Below are positions 33,781 through 46,157 of a stretch of DNA of 64,000 nucleotides, one piece after another. The position numbers and the translations under genes are program-made. The notes beneath the pieces were generated by a model. The model did not search any database. It was not told where the DNA came from and saw nothing but the letters and a program-made list of their open reading frames with translations. The DNA comes from Lithobates sylvaticus (Eukaryota > Chordata > Amphibia > Anura > Ranidae): positions 405,495,603 through 405,559,602 of the forward strand of contig CM053030.1 of the NCBI GenBank assembly GCA_028564925.1, written 5' to 3'. The first letter of the stretch is position 1. Each line of letters starts with the position of its first letter.

Positions 33781-35439
33781 GTATATACTAGGGGTGCTGA
33801 AATTAATCGCTGCACCGATGCATCGCGATTCGGGGGTCCCCAATGTGGCATCGATGCATGTGACCCGAAAAATCGATGTCGGGTGACGTCATCCCGACTT
33901 GCCCCGCCCCTCCCGGAAGAGCGCTCTGAGCGTGTCCTTCAAAATAGCTTTTCTAATAAATGCAGAGGTGCAATCTATTAAGTGGCCACCGCTGTATGTG
34001 TTATTTTAAAATATATGCAGCTCATACCTCATTTCTTAGTGTGTCACGTATAACTGTATAAGCCGCTCATGTGACTGCTCGGTCCAACCTGTGTCTCTTT
34101 CTCCTGACGTCAGCCCTGCCCGCCTCTCCTGATCTGATAGCTACAGTCGGTGGGCGGGGCTGAGAACTCTCACTGACGAGAGAGTGAGACTGAGAGGAGA
34201 GAGATAGGCGGGCTGGACCTGGCAGTCACATGAGCGGCTTATACAGTTGTACACAGACTAAGAAACAAGGTATGAAGCTGCATATATTTTAAAATGCACA
34301 TACAGCGGTGGGCACTTAATGGATTATAAATTAATTTATTATCACACAGGTTAAACTACATACAGCAGTATATGTAGAGTAAAAATCTGTTTATACTCTG
34401 CATATAGTGGCTTCTACACATGCTTCTACATTTGCCTTGCTCCATCCCCCCTTCATACATTCTACTGTGTTAACTCCTAGTGTGCTGGAAAGTGCCCAGA
34501 GAAGTCATTACAGAGACAGTAGTACACGGAACTTCACAGGGCTGTATGTCAGTTGTGGATTCCAATCCCTCCTGACCTCCCAGCAGCCGTGTGTGTGAAT
34601 TCCTGTACCCTGTAGTGCACCGGATTAGTGCACTTTTTTAAAGCGGAGTTCCACCCATTTTTTAGTTTATTAAAAGTCAGCAGCTACAAAAAGTTTAGCT
34701 GCTGACTTTTAATAAACAGACACTCACCTGTCCCACGGTCCAGTGATGCGGCCACACGGAGCCTCGCTCCTCTCCCCCCTCCTCTCCTCAACGCCGTCAT
34801 ATCTACTGTGTACAGTGACACCCGGCTGTGACAGCTTACGGCTTCATGACCGGGGGCATACTGCAGGAGCCACACTGCGCTCTGCCATTGGCCAGCCAAT
34901 CTTCTGGGTGTTGTGTCCCAGAAGATCACTGGCAGGGATGGGCCACCTAGGGCAAGAGGAGGAGTCACCTAGGGGGCCAGGACAGGAAGTCCCATTAAAA
35001 ACAGGACACTCCCCCCCCCCCCCCCCCCCCCCCCCCCAAAAATGACTTGCCAAATGTGGCATATCAGGGGGTGAGGAGTGCTTAAAGCAGATACTCGCCT
35101 GTCCCCCACAATCCAGCGACGTGGCCACCCAAACCCTCCATTCTCTCCGCTGCCTGTCCACGGCGCTGGCAATACTACTGTGGGCATATGGCTGTGACAG
35201 CTTGCAGCTTCACAGCCGGGTGTGCATGTCTCACTGGGCTATCCTGCACAGCCGGGCAATTTTCTGGGACCTGTGATGTGTCCCAGAAGATTGCAGGGAG
35301 AAAGGGCTGCCTAGGCGGCCCAAGCGGAAGTGGAAGCACGTTTGTAATCGTGATGCATCGCGGAATCAAATCGAATCGTTGACCAGATAATCGTAATCGA
35401 ATCGTGAGACCAGTGAAGATGCGCACCCCTAGTATATAC
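33781..35439. mobile_element. Non-autonomous hAT (1643 bp), perfect 8-bp TSD, with nested MITEs
   Basis: GTATATAC flanks it at 33781-33788 and 35432-35439. The ends are TAGGGGTGCTGAAATTAATC and AAGATGCGCACCCCTA. Subterminal ATGCATCGCGATTC (left) and TGATGCATCGCGGAATC (right) are also related. A long inverted repeat lies at about 33977-34125 and 34185-34322. TTAA-type MITE sequence fills 34638-35340. Confidence 0.9.
34638..35340. mobile_element. TTAA-type MITE, one copy plus a second partial copy in tandem
   Basis: The first copy starts TTAAAGCGGAGTTCC, has a short local fold-back (AAAAGTCAGCAGCTACAAAA inverted at about 34696), a 27-base C run (35011-35037) and CAAATGTGGCATATCAGGGG. A second copy starts again at about 35095 with CTCGCCTGTCCC and shares TGTGACAGCTT, GGCTTCACAG-type and TGTGTCCCAGAAGAT blocks. 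The usual right terminus is missing. Confidence 0.7.
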
Positions 35440-35755
35440 CAGGCCAGGTTGCTGCAGAGGCAGCTAGTTCATTCATGTGATATGTAACATACAGTGCTTG
35501 TTATGTGGCAGTATTTCAGCCTATAGATATTTTATTAATTGCAATCACTCTGTACCTAATAGTGAATATTGGTAAAAGTCTTGTGCTGCTGCTAACATTA
35601 AAAGTCAGCCACCTATTTGTGTTCCAGCTGCAGCAGCTCTTATGATTATTTATTTTTTCTGACTCTTCACTAATCATCAGGCACAACATATTTGGTAGGT
35701 TTGCACTGTTCACACTCTGTACCTTATACCTGACTTGGTTTGTTATAGTGCTATA
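35440..35755. other. Intron 2 sequence, nothing recognised
   Basis: Ordinary AT-rich sequence between two mobile elements. Confidence 0.5.
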
Positions 35756-36220
35756 TTAAAGGGGTTGTAAACCCTTGTGGTGTGTGTTCCTTTTTTTTTT
35801 TTTAATAACAAACATGTTATACTTCCCTACAATGTGCAGTTCGTTTTGCACTGTACCTCCTCTTCTGGGGTCCCACGGCGGCGCTGATGGCTCCTCCCCA
35901 CATCGATTGTCCACATTGGAGAAGCTCTCTCCTTGGCGGACATCCGCGCGGGCGCGCTCCCGAGACACAGGTGCAGGACTCTGCCCGCGTCATTGGATTT
36001 AATTGACAGCAGCGGGAGCCAATGGCTGCGCTGCTATCAATCTATCTAATTGAGACACCAGCTGCAGATGGTGTGCTCGTTCCCGGACAGAGGATGACCG
36101 CGTCCAGGTAAGTAAAACGGGGGGGGGGGGGGGGGGGGTTGCAGTACTAAAAAAGGTTTTTCACCTTAATGCATAGAATGCATTAAGGTGAAAAACCATG
36201 AGGGTTTACAACCCCTTTAA
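35756..36220. mobile_element. T2/Kolobok-type MITE, complete (465 bp)
   Basis: TTAAAGGGGTTGTAAACCC at the left is matched inverted by GGGTTTACAACCCCTTTAA at the right, both edged by TTAA. A 20-base G run lies at 36119-36138, followed by a fold-back around GGTTTTTCACCTTAATGCAT. TTAAAGGRR ends define the T2 group known from Xenopus. Confidence 0.93.
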
Positions 36221-36324
36221 AAAATGGCTAATACATATCTTGTATATGGCCTTGACAACACAACATGGTGTAACAACGATACAATATGAATTTTTATTCT
36301 ATTACTGTTACAGGCTCGGTCTCC

Positions 36325-37309
36325 TTAACCACTTGCCGACCGGCGCACGACGATATACGTCGACAGAATGGCACGTACAGGCAGGAGGGCGTATATATAG
36401 TCCCTCCTTTAGCCTGTCCGTGCCATCGGGGAGCGCGCCGGTCGGGACCCCCGTGAGTCCGGCCGCGGTCCCCGCGGACTCGATCGCCGCGGGGACTCCC
36501 GCAATCGTCTCACGGAGCGGCTGAACGGGGAGATGCCGAGATAAACAGCATCTCCCCGTTCTGCCTAGCAACTAGTGACGCCGATCTCTGCTCCCTGTGA
36601 TTGGAGCAGAGATCAGCATTCACTAGCTGACAGCCACGCCCCCCCACAGTAAAAAACACACCCCTAGGCATACTTAACTCTTTCACTGCCCCCTTGTGGT
36701 TAACCCCTTTACTGCCAGTGTCATTTATACAGAAATCAATGCATTTAAATGCATTAATTGCTGTAAAAATGACAATGGTCCCAAAAATGTGTCAAAAATG
36801 TCCGATGTGTCCGCCATAATGTCGCAGTCACAAAAAAAATCGCAGATCTCCGCCATTAATAATAAAAAAAATTATTAATAAAAATGCTATAAAACTATCC
36901 CCTATCTTGTAACGCTATAACTTCTGCGCAAACCGATCAATAATCGCTTATTGCGATTTTTTTTTTTTTACCAAAAATATGTAGAAGAATACGTATCGGC
37001 CTAAACTGAGGAAAAAAAATGTTTTTTTTATATATTTTTTGGGGATATTTATTATAGCAAAAAATAAAAAATAATGCATTTTTTTCAAAATTGTCGCTCT
37101 ATTTTTGTTTATAGCGCAAAAAATAAAAACCGCAGGGGCGATCAAATACCACCAAAAGAAAGCTCTATTTGTGGAAGAAAAAGGATGTCAATTTTGTTTG
37201 GGAGCCACGTCGCACGACCGCGCAATTGTCAGTTAAAGCGACGCAGTGCGAATCGCAAAAAGGGGCCTGGTCCTTTGGCTGCAAATTGGTCCGGTCTGAA
37301 AGTGGTTAA
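36325..37309 (+). mobile_element. TTAACCACTT-type MITE, complete (985 bp)
   Basis: The left end TTAACCACTTGCCGACC and the reverse complement of the right end, TTAACCACTTTCAGACC, are 17-bp terminal repeats with two mismatches and TTAA edges. Interior landmarks are GTCATTTATACAG, TCCGCCATAATGTCGCAGTC, TATGTAGAAGAATACGTATC and GACCGCGCAATTGTCAGTTA. It is almost identical in the shared part to the inverted copy at 40128-41059. Confidence 0.92.
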
Positions 37310-37439
37310 ATAGGAGCTCCAGTCTCCTGTGTAAACTGGAGACATGCCACACGCCTGTCTAATAATCTAGCGATGGACTCACCCAAGCTATAGAAAGAAG
37401 GGTAACTACTGTGCACAACCTAACTAGAGGGAAAATGGG

Positions 37440-37801
37440 AAGCTGGCAACATAAAAGGTGATCTCACACAATAAATTTTTTAAATACTCACCCAAGCTGG
37501 TTTCCCTTCCTGTCGCCTGTCTCCGGCGCCGGCATCCTAACTGTGGGCACCTGGCTGAGACAGCTTGCGGCTTCACAGCCGGGTGCCCATTGTGCAATCC
37601 TCTGGGGTCTGTTGGGTGTCCCCAAAGATGGGGGGGGCTGGCTTCTGCCTCCAATTACCTAGGCGGTGTGAGCGGATACCTTTTTAAAATCGGATGCCCC
37701 CCCCCCCCCCCCCCCCCCCCCAAAGTGCTATTTCACAAACTGGCACAGTGGAGGAGGCCTTAAAAGCGGAACTTGCCCTTTTGGGGGGAGCTCCGCTTTA
37801 A
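37440..37801. mobile_element. TTAA-type MITE, right part, with C-run
   Basis: It ends in GGGGAGCTCCGCTTTAA (37785-37801), with TTAAAAGCGGAACTTGCCC just inside. It shares CACCTGGCTGAGACAGCTTG-type and GGCTTCACAGCCGGGTG blocks with the 34638-35340 elements and has a 25-base C run at 37697-37721. The left end is indistinct. Confidence 0.75.
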
Positions 37802-39081
37802 GTAGTATCTATGCAACTCAACTTACACCAGTATCACAACAAGTCCCAGGGTTCTGGAGGGGGCTCGGCCTTCTCACCATGCTGGGCACCTGACATTTGA
37901 ATTCAGATGTTGGGACAGATGTTGCTGTCTGATACTAGCTGCCCACTAGGAAGAAAATAGGGAAAGTCCAAAAACTCTGCTCCCTAGTAGAAAAGGCATT
38001 GGCCAGGGCCAAGCACATTTAACAACCTAGGACATATTTTTCTTTTGGGTGCAGGATTTTCCTGAATTCCCCATTACTTACTGTACTGACTTGAGGGTCT
38101 GTAGGGAGGGGGTGGCTAGCATTTCCTTTCCACATAGCAAGCAATTGAGCTGCAAGTTTGAAAATGATGTGCTAAGAATTGCTAGAATTGCCAGGCTTCA
38201 CAAGTTTGTTGAACAATTGCAGCAAGTCAGCATGGCATGACTTTAGATCAACTTTGCAAACCTTCTGCAAGTCTGCTGCAAGTTCTGGCTCAGTTATGTT
38301 GTGCAATAGTCATCCCACCACAGGGGTCACTGTGGCTGAATTTGGAAAAGTGTCAACCAGAGCTTGTGTGTACAAGTGTACAACTTGCCAGTGAAAATGT
38401 GCAGCAAGTTAACAAGACTTATAATTTAACACTCCCACAAATTTGTGGCAAGTTATGCTTGCTATCTGAGTTAGAGCCCTTTGGCATTGCCACGCTGCAC
38501 AGAAAGTACAATACTCATCATAGATTACTTTCAGTAAACAAGGATCTAGTATAGCAGGGCCCAATTCTACACCCCCTATGTACCAGTGCATGGTTTAGTG
38601 ACTGATTTACAGTCTAGCCATTTTTTTTAAAGTATTTTTTTTCTATAGTGATCAGAGGGCTCATCTTTTCACCCTTTTGTACCCTGATGCCCAATAGTGT
38701 TATTGGTTTAGACCATGCTCCGAGTAGCTATTTGCACACATAAGTAGTTGTAGTGGAAGTCATGGTTTTATCTATCATGGCATCCTACAATGTTTTTTTT
38801 TCCCCCCAGTATTTCTTACAGTTGTTCATGCCAGGTCTTAGGAATTGGTGATTTTTTTTATTTTTATTTTTTCCCCTAATCTCAAACCAATCCAAGGATA
38901 GAATGCAGTATCTCCATGCTGCTTGTGCCTTGTTGGCTTCCTGTTGAATGGTGCCTGAGTGGTTCCAGGACCAAGGAAACTTGGGGAGCCAAGCTGCGTT
39001 ACAGCAATGATCTTTTTCAGCCATTTCTAATGGTCGCATTCTGACCTCCGCTGTAGGGGTTGTTTCTACTGACTTCCAGCA
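37802..39081. other. Intron 2 sequence; degenerate CAAGTT-rich stretch
   Basis: 38140-38460 contains many GCAAGTT/TGCTGCAAGTT phrases, suggesting a decayed low-copy repeat. No exon signal. Confidence 0.4.
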
Positions 39082-39335
39082 TACAGGGGGTCCCCGACTT
39101 ACGAACGCCCGACCTACGAACAACCCCTACTTACGAACGGGGCACTGCGGGGACCCTCCGCCATTTTTCGCCGTCTTCCGGCCGTTCTGCGCATGCGCGC
39201 CCATACGGAGCTTCGGAAAATTCCGGAAATGTCCGTATTTGTCGGTCTGCGCATGCGCGGCTGACTTACGAACATTTCCGACTTCCGTACAGGCGGGCAG
39301 TCCCTAACGAGTTCATAACTCGGGGACCCCCTGTA
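39082..39335. mobile_element. pogo/mariner-type MITE (250 bp), TA TSD
   Basis: The ends CAGGGGGTCCCCGACTTACG and (inverted) CAGGGGGTCCCCGAGTTATG are flanked by TA at 39082-39083 and 39334-39335. It contains two TGCGCATGCGC palindromes. The end sequence resembles Tigger/pogo elements. Confidence 0.8.
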
Positions 39336-39422
39336 TTTCTCATTGCCCGAAGATACAGTGTATATTGTTGTAGAGTTCCCAATACTTGACATTTTCTTTA
39401 GGAGTTTATAACTTTGAGAGGC

Positions 39423-41131
39423 TGCTCTACCAGGGTGGATTTGATTTAAATCACGATTTTTAAATCACTAATAAAAAATAATTGATTTAAATCATAATTT
39501 TTAAAGAGCAACTGTCATCTCTGTCCCGCAGCGGCTCCTCCTCTCACCAGCTGTTGACTCACTTTAATGGGACGACTGCTGAGGTGGCAGTGACACAACA
39601 AGGTGAGGGACGTGGTGGCAGCAGGTGAGTGGATGTCCACTAACAGGCCCTGCCATGATAGATCTGAAATGACAGGTCCTCTTAGAATGTAAGGACTTAT
39701 TCTTGCTGGTAGTTTTTTAATAGTTGGTATAATCTTTAATATTTGAAAACAAAATGAAGGTTTCCTATTCAAAATAATAAGCTGTCAGGTTAGTAAAACA
39801 GCGATATCGGAACTGATTCAATCATACAGTTTTTTAGTGTACAGATTTGCAAAACAATGGGATAAAGGAATATTCCTGAACTTTGTTTTATCTCGTGGTT
39901 ACTGTGAAATTGTGTGAATGCATCAATGCAGTGCATGTTATCTTAGCTTGCAGAGCTTGGATTCATTGAGTGAGTTTACCAAAAATGTAAATATTGCAGA
40001 ATATACAGCCTCATCCTTCATAACTAAGCTTTGTTTCATCCTGAATAAACTAAATTATTAATATATCTTAAATAGAAAACGATATTTTAGATAGATTTTT
40101 ACTCCAAAAGCATTTGATTAACCACTTCAGCCCCGGACCAATTGGCAGCCAAAGGACCAGGCCCCTTTTTGCGATTCGGCACTGCGTCGCTTTAACTGAC
40201 AATTGCGCGGTCGTGCGACGTGGCTCCCAAACAAAATTGGCGCCCTTTTTTTTCCCACAAATACAGCTTTCTTTTGGTGGTATTTGATTGCCCCTGCGTT
40301 TTTTCATTTTTTGCGATATAAACAAAAATAGAGCGACAATTTTGAAAAAAATTCAATATTTTTTGCTATAATAAATATCCCCAAAAATATATAAAAAAAA
40401 AATGTTTTTTTCCTCAGTTAAGGCCGATACGTATTCTTCTACATATTTTTGGTAAAAAAAAACGCAATTAGCGACTATTGATTGGTTTGCGCAAAAGTTA
40501 TAGCGTTTACAAAATAGGGGATAGTTTTATAGCATTTTTGTTAATATTTTTTTTTTTTTTTTACTAGTAATGGCGGCGATCAGCGATTGTGACTGCGACA
40601 TTATGGTGGACACATCGGACATTTTTGACACATTTTTGGGACCATTGTCATTTATACAGCAATCAATGCTATTTAAATGCATTGATTCCTGTATAAATGA
40701 CACTGGCAGTGAAAGAGTTAACCACTAGGGGGAGGGGAGGGGTTATGGGCTGTGACGTGTGTGTGTGTTTTTTTTAAACATTAGGGGGCGGGGCTGACGT
40801 TATTGATCGGCTTTCCTGATGACGGGAACAGCCGATCAATGACAGGCAGAGTAGGAAGCGCGGGGAGAGGTTTGTTTACACAGACCTCTCTCCGTTCTTT
40901 AGCTCTGTGACCCGATCGGGTCCGCTGGTCCCGCGGCCGTGGTCACGGAGCTCCCGACCGGGTCGCAAGCGCACCCCCCACGGCTAGGCTCTTAAAGGGC
41001 CATGTACCTGTACCATTCTGCCGACGTACATCGGCGTGAGGCTGTCGGGAAGCGGTTAAAATACATTTTGATAAAAATCTAAAAAAAATCGTTTTTTTTT
41101 TTAAATCGTTGATTTTTATCCTGTACTCTAC
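39423..41131. mobile_element. hAT-type element (CAGGGTGGATTTGATTTAAATC end) with nested MITE
   Basis: The left end CAGGGTGGATTTGATTTAAA (39431) and the right end TTTAAATCGTTGATTTTTATCCTG (to 41123) form an imperfect inverted pair. The flanks TGCTCTAC (39423-39430) and TACTCTAC (41124-41131) match at 7 of 8 bases, fitting a hAT target duplication. Nearly all of the right half is a TTAA element inserted later (40128-41059). Confidence 0.75.
40128..41059 (-). mobile_element. TTAACCACTT-type MITE, complete (932 bp), nested
   Basis: TTAACCACTTCAGCCCCGGAC at the left and GGGAAGCGGTTAA at the right, TTAA edged. It is collinear in reverse with 36325-37309 over nearly the whole length. It sits within the hAT element 39431-41123 close to that element's right end. 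Confidence 0.9.
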
Positions 41132-42473
41132 AGAGTTTTAAAAGTATAACCGCTCAGTGGATTTAGAGGTCTTTTCACAAGTCTTTGGCCCTTAGTATGG
41201 ACAGAGGAAGGGGTTTGCCTCAACTGCTCTACAGAGCTGCCCCCCTTGTCCAATTCTCATATGGTGTTTTGGCACATCAGTTGGTCCTACTCTCCTGTCA
41301 AGAATAAGCCTTATGGAGTAGGTCCTGCAAGCAGTACAACCCCACCAAGAGGTTATTTCTTCCTAATCCTCTCAATGCTGCACTGGAAGATGACTGAAGA
41401 AAACAGAGTTGGGTACCCGGTACCTCATTTTCTAGGAATCTTCCAGGACAGCATAGCTTCACATCCCTATGGTCCTATTAATGTTCGGCTTTTGTTTAGC
41501 ATATTTTGGTTATGACTGCTTGTGTTGTTCCTTCGGTAGTTATATTACTGATACTCAGGGGTATGCTGCTGTTTTTTGCAATGGTGAATGATGTGGTTCC
41601 TTTTCTCAATGCTGCGTGGAGATGCCTACAAAATGAATTACCAGATACCCAATTCTGTTTTTTTTTATTTATTTATTTATTTATTTTTCACCAAGCTGAC
41701 ATTGAAGCATTGCTTTTATTAAAAAAATTTTCACCTGCTAAGATGAAAAATTCCTCTAAATGCTGCCTCCTGATGAGTAAAATAATAATATTTCCTCCTC
41801 CCAACTAGCCCCAACCACTATGCTTTTATTGTTTCAGGATGGCTTATTTCCCTTATAGGGTCCTGTGGAGTCACCCTTGCATGCACGCTCCCAGGCAGTT
41901 TTAGAGTTGAATGTCTTATGTTAGCATGATTCCCGACAAGAAATTCAGGGAAGCTGCACTGAGGAATCTGAAGTCTGAGCCAGTAGATAATGAAAATTGT
42001 AAGTTCTGTGGCACAAATATGAACAATATAATGTACTGGGCAATGTTTTCCTGGTAATGGGAATTGATTTGTTAAATAATAGTGTAGTGTAAATTGCCAA
42101 TTTAACAAGCAGTAAAGTAAACAAACTGCCCACTGAACCCTATAGCTGCAAGTACTCTGAAGTGAGTAATCCTCAAAGATCACACCAAAGAATATGACGT
42201 TTTTTAACAAAGACTATGGTTTGTAACAGTTTAGAAAAATCTGCTGTACAAATTTGGCAGACTGCCATGTTTCGGCTGCCTTGGAAAATAAGGGGAGATG
42301 AGGTATGATTTCAGTGTGTTATGAACTTTGAATATTAATTTGTCCACAATGTCTAGAGCTACAGAGGTCAGTGAGGACCTGTATTAAAGTGCTTGTTCAA
42401 TATGCAAGTACTTTAATTTGCATAGACCGGAAATAGGTGTAAATTCACTAATCTAGAACCAGTATGCAGCCAA
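41132..42473. other. Intron 2 sequence, nothing recognised
   Basis: A TTTA microsatellite lies at about 41664-41687. No other structure found. Confidence 0.45.
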
Positions 42474-43145
42474 TTAAAGGGGTAGTAAACCGCCAAAATA
42501 AAAACCCTGCAAGACAATAGCATAATAGGCTATTATACATCGCATGTTCCGTTGGTGTTTCTTCCGGGTTCGCGGGCTTCAGCGATGTGAGTGGCCGAGG
42601 CTGCGATGGCTTCACTCCCGTGCATGCCTCCGTTCTGGCAAGATCTGCCGGTGTTCTGCAGAGAAAGTTCCCCTCGGCGGATAAGGACCCCCCCTGTACT
42701 CCGCAGCGCTTGCGCAGTACGAAGCAGAATGAAGCCGCCGGAAATAGCCGAAGCAAAAGACGGTGAATCGGCTGTACACGGCGCCTGTAACAGGGCCCCT
42801 CGCGGGCTCGCTACGCTCGCCGCACTTCGGGCACGGCCTTGCTGCGATTGGCATATTTTTATTCTAACTCTGTGTCCATTTGGATGGTGGGGCTCAAACC
42901 TGGACATAGGTTAGAATGTAGTGCGCAGGCGCCGTGTACAGCTAACCGACTGTGTTCAGCTTCGGCTATTTTCGGAAACTCTGTTGTGCTTCGTACTGCG
43001 CAAGCGCAGCGCCTGCGCAGTACAGGGGGTCCTTTATCCGCCAGGGGAACTTTCTCTGCAAGACACCGGGACTTCAGAGAGCATGTGCCACTGACATACA
43101 GGTAAGCCTATAAAATGACCAAGCGTGGGCATGCAACTGCTTTAA
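42474..43145. mobile_element. T2-like MITE with long internal inverted repeat (672 bp)
   Basis: It starts TTAAAGGGGTAGTAAACC and ends ACTGCTTTAA, TTAA edged. Arms at about 42648-42790 and 42920-43072 are inverted copies, including AGAGAAAGTTCCCCTCGGCG, GGCGCCTG and GTACTGCGCAAGCGC-type blocks. Confidence 0.85.
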
Positions 43146-43872
43146 GTGGGATCTCCTGGACTGCGTACTTGTAATTGGTCAATGGTTCAATGTAAGGAAG
43201 CTTGAGGATTAGCATTACAGCCTGGCAGTTAGCATTTTTAAGAGGTCTGCAATGGCAGGCTACATATTTTTGTCAAGATCGTTTATCCTTGGATGGTATT
43301 TTCCTGTGTTCTTCAGCCTTTAACAAGTCAGTTTTTAAAAACTTGCTCTGGTATAAATATTTGATGAGACATACAATTGCATACAAAGACTGTTCATTAT
43401 ACAGCCATGGTCTGATAACCCAATACCTTTGTGACTTGCAGTGTCCTAGAAATTATGTAAAAACAGCCTTCTTGTTGCTAATTGCCAATTAAGCATGCAA
43501 TTGAGCTGCCCTTGTCATTACATACAAATAACTGCCAAAACAACAATTCCAGTACAAAACCTGTTATGACTGAGATATAAAAGCTGCCATAGCAGAGCTT
43601 TCTCTCTGAAAATGCTAGTTATCTGGTTGCCATGTTGACTCTTTTGGGTCAGAACAAGTATGCAGATAGAAACTTGTGAATTTTCTCTGATTTTCCTAAT
43701 CTGCACCCCCCTGTTCTTCAGTGTAACAGCTTATCATTTTCAGTTGATCAGCCCCAGTATATCTCTCAGGATAGGTTTACTGCATGGCGAAACTACAGGA
43801 CCAAAATTTAGCAGACATTGGCATTGCAAGTACAATTTTTGTATTCTGAAACTTCATGAGCTGAGACAGTTT
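43146..43872. other. Intron 2 sequence, nothing recognised
   Basis: Ordinary AT-rich DNA with no repeat ends. Confidence 0.45.
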
Positions 43873-44205
43873 TCTTTTTTCTTGCCGCGTACACACGATT
43901 GGAATTTCGGCCAGCAAAAGACCGATGAGAGCTTTTCATCGGAAAATGCAACCGTGTGTAGGCTCCATCGGACTTTTGCTGGTTGAATTTCAGCCAGCAA
44001 AAGATTGAGAGCATGTTCTCAATTTTTCCGACGGAAAAAGTTTCTATCGGAAATTCCGCTCGTGTGTATGCAATTGCGACACGCAAAATTCTGACGCATG
44101 CTCGGAAGCATTAAACTTCCTTTTTATAGTTCCGTGGTATGTGTTGTACGTCGCCGCGTTATTGACCGTCTAAATTTGGTGTGATCGTGTGTATGCAAGA
44201 CAGTT
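43873..44205. mobile_element. GTACACACGATT-type MITE
   Basis: The left end GCCGCGTACACACGATTGG is mirrored on the right by GATCGTGTGTATGCAAG. GCCAGCAAAAGA recurs at 43910 and 43992, and CGGACTTTTGCTGG faces them. Same terminal style as 26385. Confidence 0.65.
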
Positions 44206-44669
44206 TGAGCTGAATTCCGTCGAAAAAGCCCCTGTGTGCCTTCTACATTGAATGTAATTATTGTTTTTTTGTGTTGGGAGCTTTGAGTTTCACAAGCTTA
44301 TAGCAATAGAAAACTAACCAGTTAAAGTACCCTGAAAACCCAAAAGCAAACATTTTATTATATTGCAGCTTACCAATTCTTAGATGTGATGGCTGTATTA
44401 GTTTTCATTTTTAGGCTTTCTTTCCTTAATTTTGAACAAAACAAGCTGTTCTGCGGATGTAGTAGGTACAGGGTTGAAGCAAACAATTTACTACTGACAG
44501 CATTGCTGAAAATGGAACTTTAGTCAGAAAATTAAGTTCTGATAAATCGCTTCAGACTGTTCTTTTTTGCAGGTATACAGTGCCTTGCAAAAATATTCAC
44601 CCCCCTTGGCTTTTTACCTATTTTGTTACATTACAGCCTTTAGTTCAATGTTTTTTTTAATCTGAATTA

Positions 44670-45236
44670 CCGTATTTATCAGTGTATAACGCACACCTTT
44701 ATTTAAGAGGGAAGTTTCAGGAAAAAAAACGTTTTTTTTTTTTTTTAAATAAACTACCTTGAAGCAAAATAATGGTCATTACCCATCAATGCAGCCTTAT
44801 CAGTGCCCATCTGCAGCCTGATCAGTGCCCATCATTGCAGGCTGATTGATCAGTGCCCTTCTGCAGCCTTGCCCATCATTGCAGTCTGATCAGTCCCCAT
44901 CTGCAGTCTTGCCCCTCTTTGCAGCATGATCAGTTTGCATCTACAGCCTTGTTATTGCCAAAATTAACAGCCGGATCTCCTGTGTGCTCGGCTCGCAGTC
45001 CCGCCCCTTGGCCCTGCTCTTATGATGGACATAACACCGGTCCAATGGCGGGACGTCAATGCTAGGAGGTGGGACTGTGTGTGACTGCGAGCAGAGCCGA
45101 GTACACAGGAGATTCGGCAACGATCGTTCCCTCCTTCCCCCCTCCAAGGCAGCCGGTCGGCATATAACACGCACACGTGATTTTCCCCTGATTTTTTTAA
45201 GTTGAAAAATTGCACGTTATAAACCAATAAATACAG
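44670..45236. mobile_element. MITE with CCGTATTTATC ends and TA TSD (567 bp)
   Basis: The left end CCGTATTTATCAGTGTATAAC and the reverse complement of the right end, CTGTATTTATTGGTTTATAAC, are imperfect inverted repeats, each flanked by TA (44668-44669, 45237-45238). The interior holds CAGTGCCCATCTGCAGCC repeats (about 44780-44950) and a GC-rich pair AGCAGAGCCGAG/CTCGGCTCGC. Confidence 0.8.
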
Positions 45237-45287
45237 TATATGTGATGGATCAGAACACAATAGTCTATGTTGGTGAAGTAAAATTTG

Positions 45288-46157
45288 AAAAATATTAGGG
45301 GTGTTACTGATTAAAATTTTCATGTTCAATTAATAAATTTTTTTCTTTTTTTTTTTAATCGACTAATTTCGATTAATTATAACGCACATACAGATCCCAC
45401 TACTTTTAGCTGATCTCCTTGCATTACAACTCTGCATTAGTCAGTGGTAAATGTGGTATACACTATATACAATTACCGGACACTAGTTAGTTTCCACAAT
45501 CCATGACTTAACTTCATAGTTCACACAAATACATTTTAAATTCAAACTGTAGCCCTGACGTAAGTCATTTTTTTTCCACAGTTGCGTGACAATCCCTCCA
45601 CCTCCGCTCTAACTAATCGCTCTCACCTTATGGCATGGACCCCTGTGCAAACAGGTGGTCATGCAAGCGGGTATCAAAAGGGTTAACACGGACCATAAAC
45701 TTCTCACATCTCCTTAGATCTCAGCAAGGATGCCAGGTCATGGGTAGAAAGAAAAGATCTAAGTGCTCACCACTTAAGTATAAGATTACATTTTTGTGTT
45801 CAAACACAAACTACTCACATAAAGATGATGATGATGATAAAAACACAGCATGTAAAGCCGACAATCGTGTTAGTTCCGTAGGGCAGCAGCGGGTGACGTC
45901 ATGTGTAGCGCCTCCCTGTACGCGTTACGTTCAATCAGAACTTCTCCCCCCTTCCCTTTGTTAGCAGACGGAGGCACTTGGGGAGGAGGAGTCCGGTGAC
46001 GTTGATGTCTGTGACGTCACCGGATCTCAGAGGGAACTCCCTGAAGACCCGGAAGCCGGCGGAGAGGTGAGTACCGATCAAAAGAATTTTGATCGATCAA
46101 AAAAATTAACGATTAATCGAGGAATTAATCTTTAATTTCCACAGCCCTAAAAAATAT
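45288..46157. mobile_element. hAT MITE copy B, complete (854 bp), perfect 8-bp TSD
   Basis: AAAAATAT flanks it at 45288-45295 and 46150-46157. The ends are TAGGGGTGTTACTGATTAAA and AATCTTTAATTTCCACAGCCCTA, with subterminal ATTAATCGA repeats. It is inserted in the Tc1 element and matches copy A at 12755-13461 in reverse. Confidence 0.93.
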
